A DNA stretch of 24,382 nucleotides from an uncultured Lachnospiraceae bacterium (lineage in GTDB: Bacteria; Bacillota; Clostridia; Lachnospirales; Lachnospiraceae): NCBI GenBank assembly GCA_937885345.1, contig CAKZZH010000026.1, positions 1 to 24,382 on the forward strand. The letters are read 5' to 3'. Below the pieces are notes generated by a model. That model made no database searches. It was given only the letters and a program-made list of their open reading frames with translations, and was not told where the DNA came from. Positions 7,884 to 14,711 of the stretch are shown here, one piece after another (the stretch's first letter is position 1; each line of letters opens with the position of its first letter). Both the position numbers and the translations under genes were made by a program.

Positions 7884-9010
7884 TCTCTCTCCTCATCAAG
7901 ACTGCTTATTTTTACTTCCCATACCGGGCGCCACGCAATCACCTTGGAAGCGTCCGTTACAAAGTCCTCTGTGCCGTATTTTACGACAAAACGCTTATTC
8001 CCCGCATCGTACTCCCCGACGCTCCACTGAAGTATGCCGTTCTTGGTCTCATAGACATAAAGGCATCTGCTTGCAGGTCTGGGGAATCCCTTTTCTTTAA
8101 CCATATTGAAATTCTCGAGCGGGATCATAAAATCCTTTTTGGCATCCGGCGTAACCTGTCCCTGAAGTTCCATAACCATACGCCTTGAACTTTCGAGGCG
8201 TTTCTTCGCCCTCTCAAGTTTTCTCATTCTAAGCCGCTCTCTAAGAGTAAGCTTGGGTTCTTCGGTTTTATCGTATTTGGCCGAGATCCTGTGCATACTC
8301 CATGCATAGCTCTCTATTACTTTGATCGCATATGTCACATTAGTGCTTCTGGTGAGCTCGCTCTGCACATGAAAGCCTTTAATGAATACCCTGTGATCGC
8401 CCTCAACCGTATAATTGTTATGGAAAAGGCAAACATGTCCCTTATTGTCAAGCGCTTTGATCCGCCATGTATCCTGCTTGTATTTTACCGTTACCGTATT
8501 CTCATAAATGCTTGTCTTCATTCCGAGATCGACATACATATATCTGAGCAGATCGATCGGAACCTGCATGTAACGGTAGAGTCTCAGATAGTCCTGCATC
8601 CTTGCAGGGTCCTGCGCTCCAAGTCTTACATACGCATAAGCGGCACAGTTCGGGCATTGATTCTTAAACCTCGGGTATTCATCAGTCTCCATCCTCTCCT
8701 GTTTGGGAATCCTGGCCGCGATCTTACAACCCATATCATGAACCACATCATCCCCGGCCCTGTATATGAATTTTATGGCATCAGCCCTGTTATCCTTCGG
8801 CTTCTTAATCTGCTTCTCGGGCTTCTTCTTTGCCTGCTTCTCGGGCTGCTTCTTTGCCTGCTTCTCAGGCTGCTTCTTTGCCTGCTTCTCGGGCTGCGTC
8901 TCTGTCTTAACAGCCGGTTTCTTCTTCCTGTGATAGTAATATCTCTTTTTCTTCTTGGCAGGATTTGCCAAAGAATTCTCACTCACAGATGTTTTGTTAT
9001 CATCACTCAT
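7880..9010 (-). CDS. Unknown protein with Lys-rich repeats and an HDxxC/CPNC motif
   Basis: I do not recognise this 376-residue protein. Residues 17-72 are very basic and low in complexity, with an 8-residue unit EKQAKKQP repeated about four times. At 85-122 a pattern VVHDMGC...QCPNC (His91, Cys95, Cys119, Cys122) resembles small HxxxC/CxxC metal-binding modules of the Ada-like kind. Residues 130-245 hold a mixed, aromatic-rich domain, 250-285 a basic helix likely to be coiled coil, and 305-365 a C-terminal beta-rich domain (RCLYVYE, LQWSVGEYD, IAWRPVW). It is cytoplasmic, with no signal or membrane segment. The ribosome site GGAG lies about 14 bases before the ATG, farther than usual. It sits between the YbjN-fold gene (44-base gap) and the GH42 gene (4-base overlap). 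Nucleic-acid or protein binding is plausible from charge only. Confidence 0.75.
   Translation of the reverse strand: MSDDNKTSVSENSLANPAKKKKRYYYHRKKKPAVKTETQPEKQAKKQPEKQAKKQPEKQAKKKPEKQIKKPKDNRADAIKFIYRAGDDVVHDMGCKIAARIPKQERMETDEYPRFKNQCPNCAAYAYVRLGAQDPARMQDYLRLYRYMQVPIDLLRYMYVDLGMKTSIYENTVTVKYKQDTWRIKALDNKGHVCLFHNNYTVEGDHRVFIKGFHVQSELTRSTNVTYAIKVIESYAWSMHRISAKYDKTEEPKLTLRERLRMRKLERAKKRLESSRRMVMELQGQVTPDAKKDFMIPLENFNMVKEKGFPRPASRCLYVYETKNGILQWSVGEYDAGNKRFVVKYGTEDFVTDASKVIAWRPVWEVKISSLDEERE
8811..8906. repeat. Four tandem 24-bp repeats inside a coding region
   Basis: Units begin at 8811, 8835, 8859 and 8883; the middle copies differ by one base and the last is partly diverged. Each encodes EKQAKKQP or a close variant on the minus strand. 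The copy number is likely to vary between strains by slippage, always in frame because the unit is eight codons. Confidence 0.9.
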
Positions 9011-9054
9011 AAATAATCACAAATCTCCGTTATAATTTTACTGAATACAAATCA

Positions 9055-9543
9055 TTATTCTTCGCTCTTGACGCCCTGATCGTCTGTCTCGGCGTCCCCG
9101 TTCTCATCATCGTCATCTTCCCTGGTCGCATTAAAGAGGCGCTCATTAAAATTGCAGACCGTATCATAGACATATCTGATCATGATCCTGATCGCATCCT
9201 GAGAAATAAGCATTTCCTTAAAAAACTGTGAGTATCTGAACATACACACGCCGTCCTCTGCCGAGAAATCATATGAACCGATGGTCAACTCATCATAATT
9301 AACACTCGTCATCTCACTTACAAATTTGCCGTAAGCCTTCTGCGGAACATCAAAATTCAACCTCGATAAGACCATAATGTACCCGCCTTCATAATTGACC
9401 CTGATATCAAAGCTCACATCGAAAGGATCACCTTGTACCTTAAAATAAAATTTATGTTTCTCGTCATCCTTATCGTAATGCTCCACCATACTGTCAACGG
9501 CCTCAGCAACCGTCGCATAAACCCTTTCTTCGTTCTTTCCCAT
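9055..9543 (-). CDS. YbjN-domain protein (secretion-chaperone-like fold)
   Basis: A 162-residue protein resembling the YbjN family, whose fold is like type III secretion chaperones. The middle shows family-like features: GDPFDVSFDIRVN (38-50), LSRLNFDVP (59-67), a Tyr-rich GSYDFSAEDG (89-98), FRYSQFF (102-108), then the helix ISQDAIRIMIRYVYD. Residues 141-162 are a strongly acidic tail. The start at 9543 is preferred over an in-frame ATG at 9636, because the latter lies inside the AAA+ gene. The AAA+ stop ends at 9545, leaving one base between the genes, and GAGG sits about 9 bases upstream. The tight coupling argues that it works with the ATPase, perhaps as adaptor or client chaperone. Confidence 0.75.
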   Translation of the reverse strand: MGKNEERVYATVAEAVDSMVEHYDKDDEKHKFYFKVQGDPFDVSFDIRVNYEGGYIMVLSRLNFDVPQKAYGKFVSEMTSVNYDELTIGSYDFSAEDGVCMFRYSQFFKEMLISQDAIRIMIRYVYDTVCNFNERLFNATREDDDDENGDAETDDQGVKSEE

Positions 9544-9544
9544 A

Positions 9545-11539
9545 CTATTTACCCTCACTTGTGCTGAAACCGATTGTCTTCTTACGCTCAAGCTTCTCGG
9601 AAAATTCTTTTTCCTCGCAAGCAGCCTTAAAATCATCCACGCAGAGCACTACCTCTCCCTGATCGGAAAGCTGCATTCTCAGAGCTGCCTTAGACCACGT
9701 TCTCTCGTAGAGATTACGCGCAAATCTCGCATTGGAGAACTCTTTGGAGTCGATATAATCCTTCGGAAGATTCATAAAATAATTCTTAACCTCGTCCTCA
9801 AGATAATTATCATACTTAAAATGCTTCTTAACCATAAGCATAAAGATCTGAGCAAGCTGTTCCTGCGTATAACTCGGAAACTCCAGGAGGAAAGGCATAC
9901 GGCTTCTAAGTCCCGCATTACCCTTCATAAGCTGGTCCATATCATCCTTATATCCGGCCATAATAACGACCATATCATCACGATGGTTCTCCATCTCGGA
10001 AATAAGAGTCGTAAGTGCTTCACGACCGTAATCCGAGCCTCTGTCATCGCCCCAATACAGAGCATACGCCTCATCGATAAAAAGAACCGAACCATAAGCA
10101 TCCCGGCATATAGCGGCTGTCTTCGGAGCAGTCTGTCCAACATATTCACCGATAAGGTCCCTCGCGGTATATTCAAAGAAATATCCGTTACGAAGGATAC
10201 CATTCTCCTGGAATATTTTACCGACGATCCTGGCAACGGTCGTCTTACCCGTTCCGGGCGAACCCACGAAACGCATATGTATCGAAGGCCTGTCCATCTT
10301 ATCATTTGCAAGGGAAAGCTTAACCTGAGCAACAATTTCCTTAAGCCTGTCGGCAATCTTCTCCATACCGATAAGCTCGGCAAGTTCGTCAAAACCTGTC
10401 ATTGTCTTCTTGCTGAAAGTAGGCGCCAGATCAAGGATCTCATCCTGCGTAATATTCAGGATAGGATTCTCCTCTGTCGAATCGTTCTTCTCTATCTTCT
10501 TGTTAAAATTGCCGCTCTTAACCTCCAGTTCCCTCATTGCATCGGCTTTATTCTTAAGCCAGAGGATTTCCCAAACGACCTTATCAACGGTCTGCAGACC
10601 GTAAAATTTACCGTCGCTCTTCTCCTGCGCGATACGCGACTCAAATACTTTCCACACATCCGCATCGCCCTGATAACAGTACTTCTTAAGCATATCAACC
10701 GCATGTGCCTCAAGCTCATCAATGGTGAAAGGAAGCACGGCAACCTGCCTCATATAAAGTACATCCGAGAGCAGATTTAAAATATCCGTCCTCGCACCTA
10801 TCTCGACAAAAGGAATCCTGAAGCAAAAAATATAATCCTTCTCATAATCAAGCAGCTCCGTAAGAAACTCCTTAAGCAAAGGGTATTTGCTTCTCTCCAT
10901 AAAATCACTGATATCGAAACAGAAAAGGCTTCCGATAGCCTCCTCCGAATACAGGAGTGAAAGTACATCGCTGACTGACATTCCCCTGTCATCATCCTTC
11001 TTCTCGGAAAGCAAAATCTCGGTTATGCCGTTCTTGCCGTCAAAGAGCGAAAGCCCGGTAACAAGTGAATAAAACTTCTCAAGAGCAGTAGTAAGTCCGC
11101 ATCCGTCATTAACGGAGAAAAGATAATTCTGAAACTGAAACGCCTCATAAGTCTTATTCTTCTTAACCTGCGGAGCAACCTGCACTATCTCATGGCACAG
11201 CTTCTTAAACTCACTCCAGCCGATAAGCGCATCAATATCGCTGAGTGCATCACTCTGCCCATCAGCCCCGGTTATCGTAATATCGATGATCTGGTCTATT
11301 TTATCCTTGGGATACATCTTCTCAAGAATCCTGTAGATCTTCTTCCTGATCTCATCTATCCTCTCATCCGTCCTTATATGCGCAGACAAAGTCGTAAGAC
11401 TGCTCGACAAGATCGAATATGCCTCCTTATACTCCTCATCCAGCGTATTTGAAAGTCTCTTTACCGGGAGTTCTTTTTCATCCCTCTTGGTAAGCACCCA
11501 GTTACCGTCAAACTCTACCGTTAAATCCAAAAGTCCCAT
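9545..11539 (-). CDS. CbxX/CfqX-type AAA+ ATPase with a degenerate N-terminal AAA-like half
   Basis: A 664-residue protein. The C-terminal half (about 375-650) is a full AAA+ module of the CbxX/CfqX group, which includes the Rubisco activase CbbX and the type VII secretion ATPase EccA. Visible are Walker A GSPGTGKT (426-433), the pore-loop region GEYVGQTAPK (464-473), Walker B VLFIDEAYAL (485-494), an Arg-finger region NAGLRSR (541-547) and the sensor-2 stretch FSNARFARNL (601-610). The N-terminal half has what looks like a decayed P-loop, NDGCGLTT (144-151, Lys lost), and a weak Walker-B-like FCFDIS (206-211). It is cytoplasmic and probably a ring-forming remodeller. AAAGGA lies about 10 bases before the ATG. 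It is the first gene of the run and follows its own promoter. Its substrate is unknown; no Rubisco or ESX gene is nearby. Confidence 0.9.
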   Translation of the reverse strand: MGLLDLTVEFDGNWVLTKRDEKELPVKRLSNTLDEEYKEAYSILSSSLTTLSAHIRTDERIDEIRKKIYRILEKMYPKDKIDQIIDITITGADGQSDALSDIDALIGWSEFKKLCHEIVQVAPQVKKNKTYEAFQFQNYLFSVNDGCGLTTALEKFYSLVTGLSLFDGKNGITEILLSEKKDDDRGMSVSDVLSLLYSEEAIGSLFCFDISDFMERSKYPLLKEFLTELLDYEKDYIFCFRIPFVEIGARTDILNLLSDVLYMRQVAVLPFTIDELEAHAVDMLKKYCYQGDADVWKVFESRIAQEKSDGKFYGLQTVDKVVWEILWLKNKADAMRELEVKSGNFNKKIEKNDSTEENPILNITQDEILDLAPTFSKKTMTGFDELAELIGMEKIADRLKEIVAQVKLSLANDKMDRPSIHMRFVGSPGTGKTTVARIVGKIFQENGILRNGYFFEYTARDLIGEYVGQTAPKTAAICRDAYGSVLFIDEAYALYWGDDRGSDYGREALTTLISEMENHRDDMVVIMAGYKDDMDQLMKGNAGLRSRMPFLLEFPSYTQEQLAQIFMLMVKKHFKYDNYLEDEVKNYFMNLPKDYIDSKEFSNARFARNLYERTWSKAALRMQLSDQGEVVLCVDDFKAACEEKEFSEKLERKKTIGFSTSEGK

Positions 11540-11578
11540 CGCCTGTTTTTCCTTTCAGTGACCGGCATAAAACACCGT

Positions 11579-11613
11579 TCACAGTTCAGGGCACAATAAC
11601 CCTTATACTGTGA
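11579..11613 (-). promoter_or_regulatory. Hairpin or operator at the AAA+ operon start point
   Basis: A perfect 7-base inverted repeat, TCACAGT (11579-11585) and ACTGTGA (11607-11613), encloses a second 4-base stem AGGG/CCCT. It begins 1 base after the predicted -10 box and covers the expected start point near 11608. It could be an operator or a 5' RNA stem-loop that protects the message. It is not a terminator, as no U run follows. Confidence 0.5.
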
Positions 11614-11614
11614 T

Positions 11615-11643
11615 ATTTTATCATATCAGGTGGCGGGAGTAAA
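11615..11643 (-). promoter_or_regulatory. Promoter of the AAA+/YbjN operon
   Basis: On the minus strand: -35 TTTACT (11638-11643), 17-base spacer, -10 TAAAAT (11615-11620). The predicted start gives a leader of about 70 bases before the ATG at 11539. It is the only convincing minus-strand promoter I found between here and the LacI-type gene. Confidence 0.55.
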
Positions 11644-11673
11644 GACTGATGGCATCCCGAAAGTTTAACGTAC

Positions 11674-11706
11674 CAAAAAGGAGCGAGGCATCTAAGCTCC
11701 GCTCCT
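11674..11706 (-). terminator. Rho-independent terminator of the DegV gene
   Basis: On the minus strand AGGAGCG, a 14-base loop, then CGCTCCT, followed by a T run (TTTTT, interrupted then by GG). It lies about 50 bases after the degV-type stop and just before the AAA+ promoter, so it separates the two units. Confidence 0.75.
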
Positions 11707-11754
11707 AAACATCCTTCGAATCACTCTTTACTTTATGCATGACACATGCCATCT

Positions 11755-12633
11755 TTATTGCACCTTCGTCCTGTCGCCCCAATACGCGACCATCATCGAT
11801 CCGGGGCCGGTGTGGGCACCGATTATCGGGCTGATCATGCGGATTGATACTTCAAGAGAAGGGTCTGCTTCAAGGAGCATGGCCTTAAAATTCTTGGCTC
11901 TCTCAAGGCAGTTGCCGTGGGTGATGAAGACTCTGGCAGGCATAGCAGCGTCTCTGAGCCAGGTGACATGATCGAGAAGAGCGTGAAGAGCCTGCTTCTC
12001 GCCTCGTTTCTTGTCTATGGTTCTGAGGGTTCCGTCATTACCTAAAAAAATGATGGGCTTGACGCCGAGCATTGTTCCGAAGAAGGCTTCGGAAGCCTTG
12101 AGACGGCCGCCCCTTTTAAGATAGTTGAGATCATCAACCATAAACTCCATTACGGTATTGAGATTGATTGAGTTCAGGTAATCAGCGACCTCTCTTGCGC
12201 TCCTGCCTTCACTCCTCTGCTTTATGGCGATCTCGGTTATGAGACCCATACCACCGGACGCCTGAAGAGAATCAACAGGATAGATATGCGCATCCTTATA
12301 TGTCTCTTCGAGCTCTTCCTTTGCTAGGTTAACATTGTCAAAAGTCTTGGTAAGACCGCTTGAAAGTGAAATATATATTACATCCGTGCCTTCCTTGAGG
12401 TATGGCTCAAAAAGTTCCATATATACATGCGGAGTTATCTGACTGGTCTGTGTGACGTCACCGTTTTTCTGTCCATTATAAAACGCCATAAGGATATCAT
12501 CATCCTCGAGTTTCTCGCATACTCTGTCTTCATCTCCAAGCGTATAATTCATGGGGACGATTGAGATATCATTATCCATAAACACTTTCTTGTCAATATC
12601 TATCGATGCATCGGCAAAAATCTTAAATCCCAT
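11755..12633 (-). CDS. DegV-family fatty-acid-binding protein
   Basis: A 292-residue protein of normal DegV length. DegV proteins bind a long-chain fatty acid between two domains, and relatives such as FakB hand fatty acids to a kinase for phospholipid synthesis. The N-terminus DASIDI matches the family's conserved DSTAD-like start; SSGLTKTFDN (about residues 102-111) and the VDSLQASGGMG segment are ligand-binding features; KPIIFLGNDG and ITHGN lie in the C-terminal half. No FakA-like kinase gene is in the window. It is monocistronic, read from a promoter shared with the divergent TetR gene and closed by a terminator at 11674-11706. A TetR-controlled fatty-acid-binding protein would fit membrane lipid homeostasis, but the ligand is not known. 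Confidence 0.92.
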   Translation of the reverse strand: MGFKIFADASIDIDKKVFMDNDISIVPMNYTLGDEDRVCEKLEDDDILMAFYNGQKNGDVTQTSQITPHVYMELFEPYLKEGTDVIYISLSSGLTKTFDNVNLAKEELEETYKDAHIYPVDSLQASGGMGLITEIAIKQRSEGRSAREVADYLNSINLNTVMEFMVDDLNYLKRGGRLKASEAFFGTMLGVKPIIFLGNDGTLRTIDKKRGEKQALHALLDHVTWLRDAAMPARVFITHGNCLERAKNFKAMLLEADPSLEVSIRMISPIIGAHTGPGSMMVAYWGDRTKVQ

Positions 12634-12670
12634 TATTCATTCTCTCCTGGTGAACCAACTTTTTGATTTA

Positions 12671-12687
12671 AGTAACAATCTGTTGCT
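12671..12687. promoter_or_regulatory. Probable TetR operator O1
   Basis: The near-perfect palindrome AGTAACA-ATC-TGTTGCT (one mismatch) overlaps the -35 box of the TetR promoter. The half-site AGTAACA recurs in the second inverted repeat at 12723-12758, supporting a real binding site. Confidence 0.6.
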
Positions 12688-12711
12688 TTTCTCACCATAA
12701 TACATTATAAT
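12683..12711 (+). promoter_or_regulatory. Promoter of the TetR-type gene
   Basis: -35 TTGCTT (12683-12688), 17-base spacer, -10 TATAAT (12706-12711). The start point would be near 12718, leaving a leader of about 100 bases that contains the second inverted repeat. Confidence 0.7.
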
Positions 12712-12732
12712 TACATTCAATGAGTAACACAA
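12704..12732 (-). promoter_or_regulatory. Promoter of the DegV gene
   Basis: On the minus strand: -35 TTGTGT (12727-12732), 17-base spacer, -10 TATAAT (12704-12709). The -10 box lies on the same ATTATAAT dyad used by the opposite promoter, so the polymerases would compete. The -35 box overlaps the left arm of the inverted repeat at 12723-12731. Confidence 0.6.
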
Positions 12733-12758
12733 TGGCCAATATCGGTATATGTGTTACT
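12723..12758. promoter_or_regulatory. Probable TetR operator O2 (9-bp perfect inverted repeat)
   Basis: Arms AGTAACACA (12723-12731) and TGTGTTACT (12750-12758) are perfect inverse copies separated by 18 bases. Both contain the half-site of O1. The left arm covers the -35 box of the DegV promoter, and the whole element lies in the TetR leader. Confidence 0.65.
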
Positions 12759-12815
12759 TTACTTGGGCACATAAGACCAAATCCCATAAAATAACCTGAA
12801 TACGGAGATCATACT

Positions 12816-13418
12816 ATGAAAATAGATGAGATGACCAAGAAAAACAAAACCACAGACCGGCGCGTTATAAGAACGCTAAACAGCCTTCACGATGCCTTTT
12901 TGGAACTGCTGTCCACTACCGATTTGAGTAAAATATCCGTAAGCGAGCTTTCACAAAAAGCAGGGATCAACCGCAAGACTTTCTATGTGTACTATTCCGA
13001 TGTTGAGGATCTTCTCGAAGAACTCGAGACCAGACTTATAAGTAAGTTTATGCCGATCCTTGAGGGTATAAGAAACAGTCACGGCATAATGGATCCGTAT
13101 GAATTCGTTAAGATTTTTACCTCCATAATCAACGAAGATGTAGAGGTTTACAGGCTGCTCAGCAAGAGACAGCTTCTTCCGCATTTTATTACAAAAGTAA
13201 AGGATATGGCAATTGATGTGTTTATCACACACTTCGATTTAGACAAAGAGCCCGATGCCATAAAATACCACTATTTCGTGGATTATACGGCCGCGGGCAT
13301 CTTAAGTGTTCTGTCCAAATGGATTTCGGATCACAGTTCAATGACTCTTGAAGAATTCACCGATATTACAATGAGAATGTCGGTTAACGCATTCTATGGG
13401 CTGGTAGACAATAACTAG
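12816..13418 (+). CDS. TetR/AcrR-family transcriptional regulator
   Basis: A 200-residue regulator of typical TetR size. Helix-turn-helix residues about 40-60 (ISVSELSQKAGINRKTFYVYY) are followed by SDVEDLLEEL, the usual start of the ligand domain. The C-terminal domain is divergent, as is normal, and resembles the DhaS-like group (ITMRMSVNAFYGL at the end). It is transcribed divergently from the DegV gene with 182 bases between. It very likely represses itself and the DegV gene through O1 and O2; a lipid-type ligand is a guess from the partner. Its TAG stop overlaps the pmbA stop on the other strand (CTAG, 13415-13418). Confidence 0.9.
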   Translation: MKIDEMTKKNKTTDRRVIRTLNSLHDAFLELLSTTDLSKISVSELSQKAGINRKTFYVYYSDVEDLLEELETRLISKFMPILEGIRNSHGIMDPYEFVKIFTSIINEDVEVYRLLSKRQLLPHFITKVKDMAIDVFITHFDLDKEPDAIKYHYFVDYTAAGILSVLSKWISDHSSMTLEEFTDITMRMSVNAFYGLVDNN

Positions 13419-14677
13419 ATCATAAATTTGACTGCGGCAGGGCCTTCGTAATCTGCCGCTATATAGCGTTCGCTCGAGAATTCCAAAGTATCCTGTGCTT
13501 TAATGATATTTCCGCTGATCGAGCCGCCGGTAAAGATCGTTTCCTTCTCTCCGTCGCTTATATATCCGAGTCTTATCTCACCGCCAAAGCTGGCGTCGAA
13601 AGAATCCATCTGAAAATCAGAGAATTTCTTGATAAGTATATACGGGCCCTTGGTAAGCTCTGCCATGGGCTTTCCTTCGTTATTGCATCTGATCTTGGTA
13701 TATTCACCGGTCTGCTCAAGGCCGAGATAATCAAGGAATCTGACCTGTCCGTGAAGAGATTTAACGATTCCGTTCTTAAGCAATGCGCGCTCCTTCATGA
13801 TGACGGTTTCGTCACTGTAAGGCACTCTCGGTATAAGGTCTATATCAAGCATATCGCCCGCAGCGCCCGTCTGAACCGAAGTCCATTCCTTGTATGTTGA
13901 ATAACCGGGATATACCATCGCTCCGTTCGTTCTCTGCACATAAAAATCAAGGAATTCCCTTACGGTATCGCCGCAAAGGATCACGGGGATTCCTGTAAGG
14001 CTCGGCGCAGGTATTGCCTTAGCCCTGTCGCTGACAGTCCTTAAAGCTTCTCTTACTTTATTTGCAAGAGCCTCTGTATCCGGCTTGTCATACTCGAAAC
14101 TGTTATAAAATTCAACATCCGCATTATCGTCCTTAAACTGAGTTACAAACTCACCCCTGTATACCCGGTGGGTGTATTCAACATCAGTACCCGATGAGGA
14201 AATGAGGCGAACCGTATAACGCTCGGTAAAAATTTCACACGAATTGATCCTGCTGCCCTTTTCGCCGCTGTCCTTAACGCTGTATATTGCCTGAGCGATC
14301 GCCTTGGCATCCTCAGCCACCGATCTGCAGCCGAATCCACTGCCTTTATCGCTTGTATGCGAAATTACTCCTGCGAGGTTAAAATAAGGATTCTTGATAT
14401 GGACGGCAGCGCTGTATGCATCATCAAGCGCTTTGCGTATCTCTTCATCCGACATTCCCGGGTAAATATAAATATCCGTCTGTCCCCTGTATTTCTTGTC
14501 GCTTTCGAACACTCTGTATACCGTAACTCTTATTTCTTCGGTGTTACGGCCTCTTGTGAGATCGAGTTTATCGCCTATATAATAAAGCTCCATCGCTTTA
14601 CAGAAAGTGTCCTTGATAATATATTCGCCTATATTACAAGCTTTTACAGCTTCCTGTACCTGTTCTAAAATACCCAT
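13415..14677 (-). CDS. pmbA: PmbA/TldE-type subunit of the TldD protease
   Basis: A 420-residue protein of the PmbA/TldD family lacking the HExxxH zinc motif, as expected for the non-catalytic TldE partner. Recognisable parts are the N-terminal segment after the first 40 residues (GRNTEEIRVTVYR), the central RLISSSGTDVEYTH, the TNGAMVYPGYSTYK stretch and the C-terminal EIRLGYISDGEKETIFTGGSISGNI, all family features. In Escherichia coli TldD and TldE form a heterodimeric peptidase that trims microcin B17 leader peptides and degrades CcdA. It follows tldD with a 34-base gap in one operon. It ends over the TetR stop with no terminator between. Confidence 0.9.
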   Translation of the reverse strand: MGILEQVQEAVKACNIGEYIIKDTFCKAMELYYIGDKLDLTRGRNTEEIRVTVYRVFESDKKYRGQTDIYIYPGMSDEEIRKALDDAYSAAVHIKNPYFNLAGVISHTSDKGSGFGCRSVAEDAKAIAQAIYSVKDSGEKGSRINSCEIFTERYTVRLISSSGTDVEYTHRVYRGEFVTQFKDDNADVEFYNSFEYDKPDTEALANKVREALRTVSDRAKAIPAPSLTGIPVILCGDTVREFLDFYVQRTNGAMVYPGYSTYKEWTSVQTGAAGDMLDIDLIPRVPYSDETVIMKERALLKNGIVKSLHGQVRFLDYLGLEQTGEYTKIRCNNEGKPMAELTKGPYILIKKFSDFQMDSFDASFGGEIRLGYISDGEKETIFTGGSISGNIIKAQDTLEFSSERYIAADYEGPAAVKFMI

Positions 14678-14711
14678 CTGTCTCTAACCTTTCCCATAAC
14701 CGTTATATATT

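Noticed and set aside
8811..8906. CRISPR array
   Set aside because: The units are contiguous 24-bp tandem copies without spacers and code for a peptide repeat.
9055..9636. Longer start for the YbjN-fold protein at 9636
   Set aside because: The extra 31 residues lie in the AAA+ gene and are Arg-rich nonsense; the ATG at 9543 follows the AAA+ stop directly and has its own ribosome site.
9821..10780. Plus-strand open frame of 319 codons
   Set aside because: Antisense to the AAA+ gene, including its Walker motifs; the composition is that of a shadow frame.
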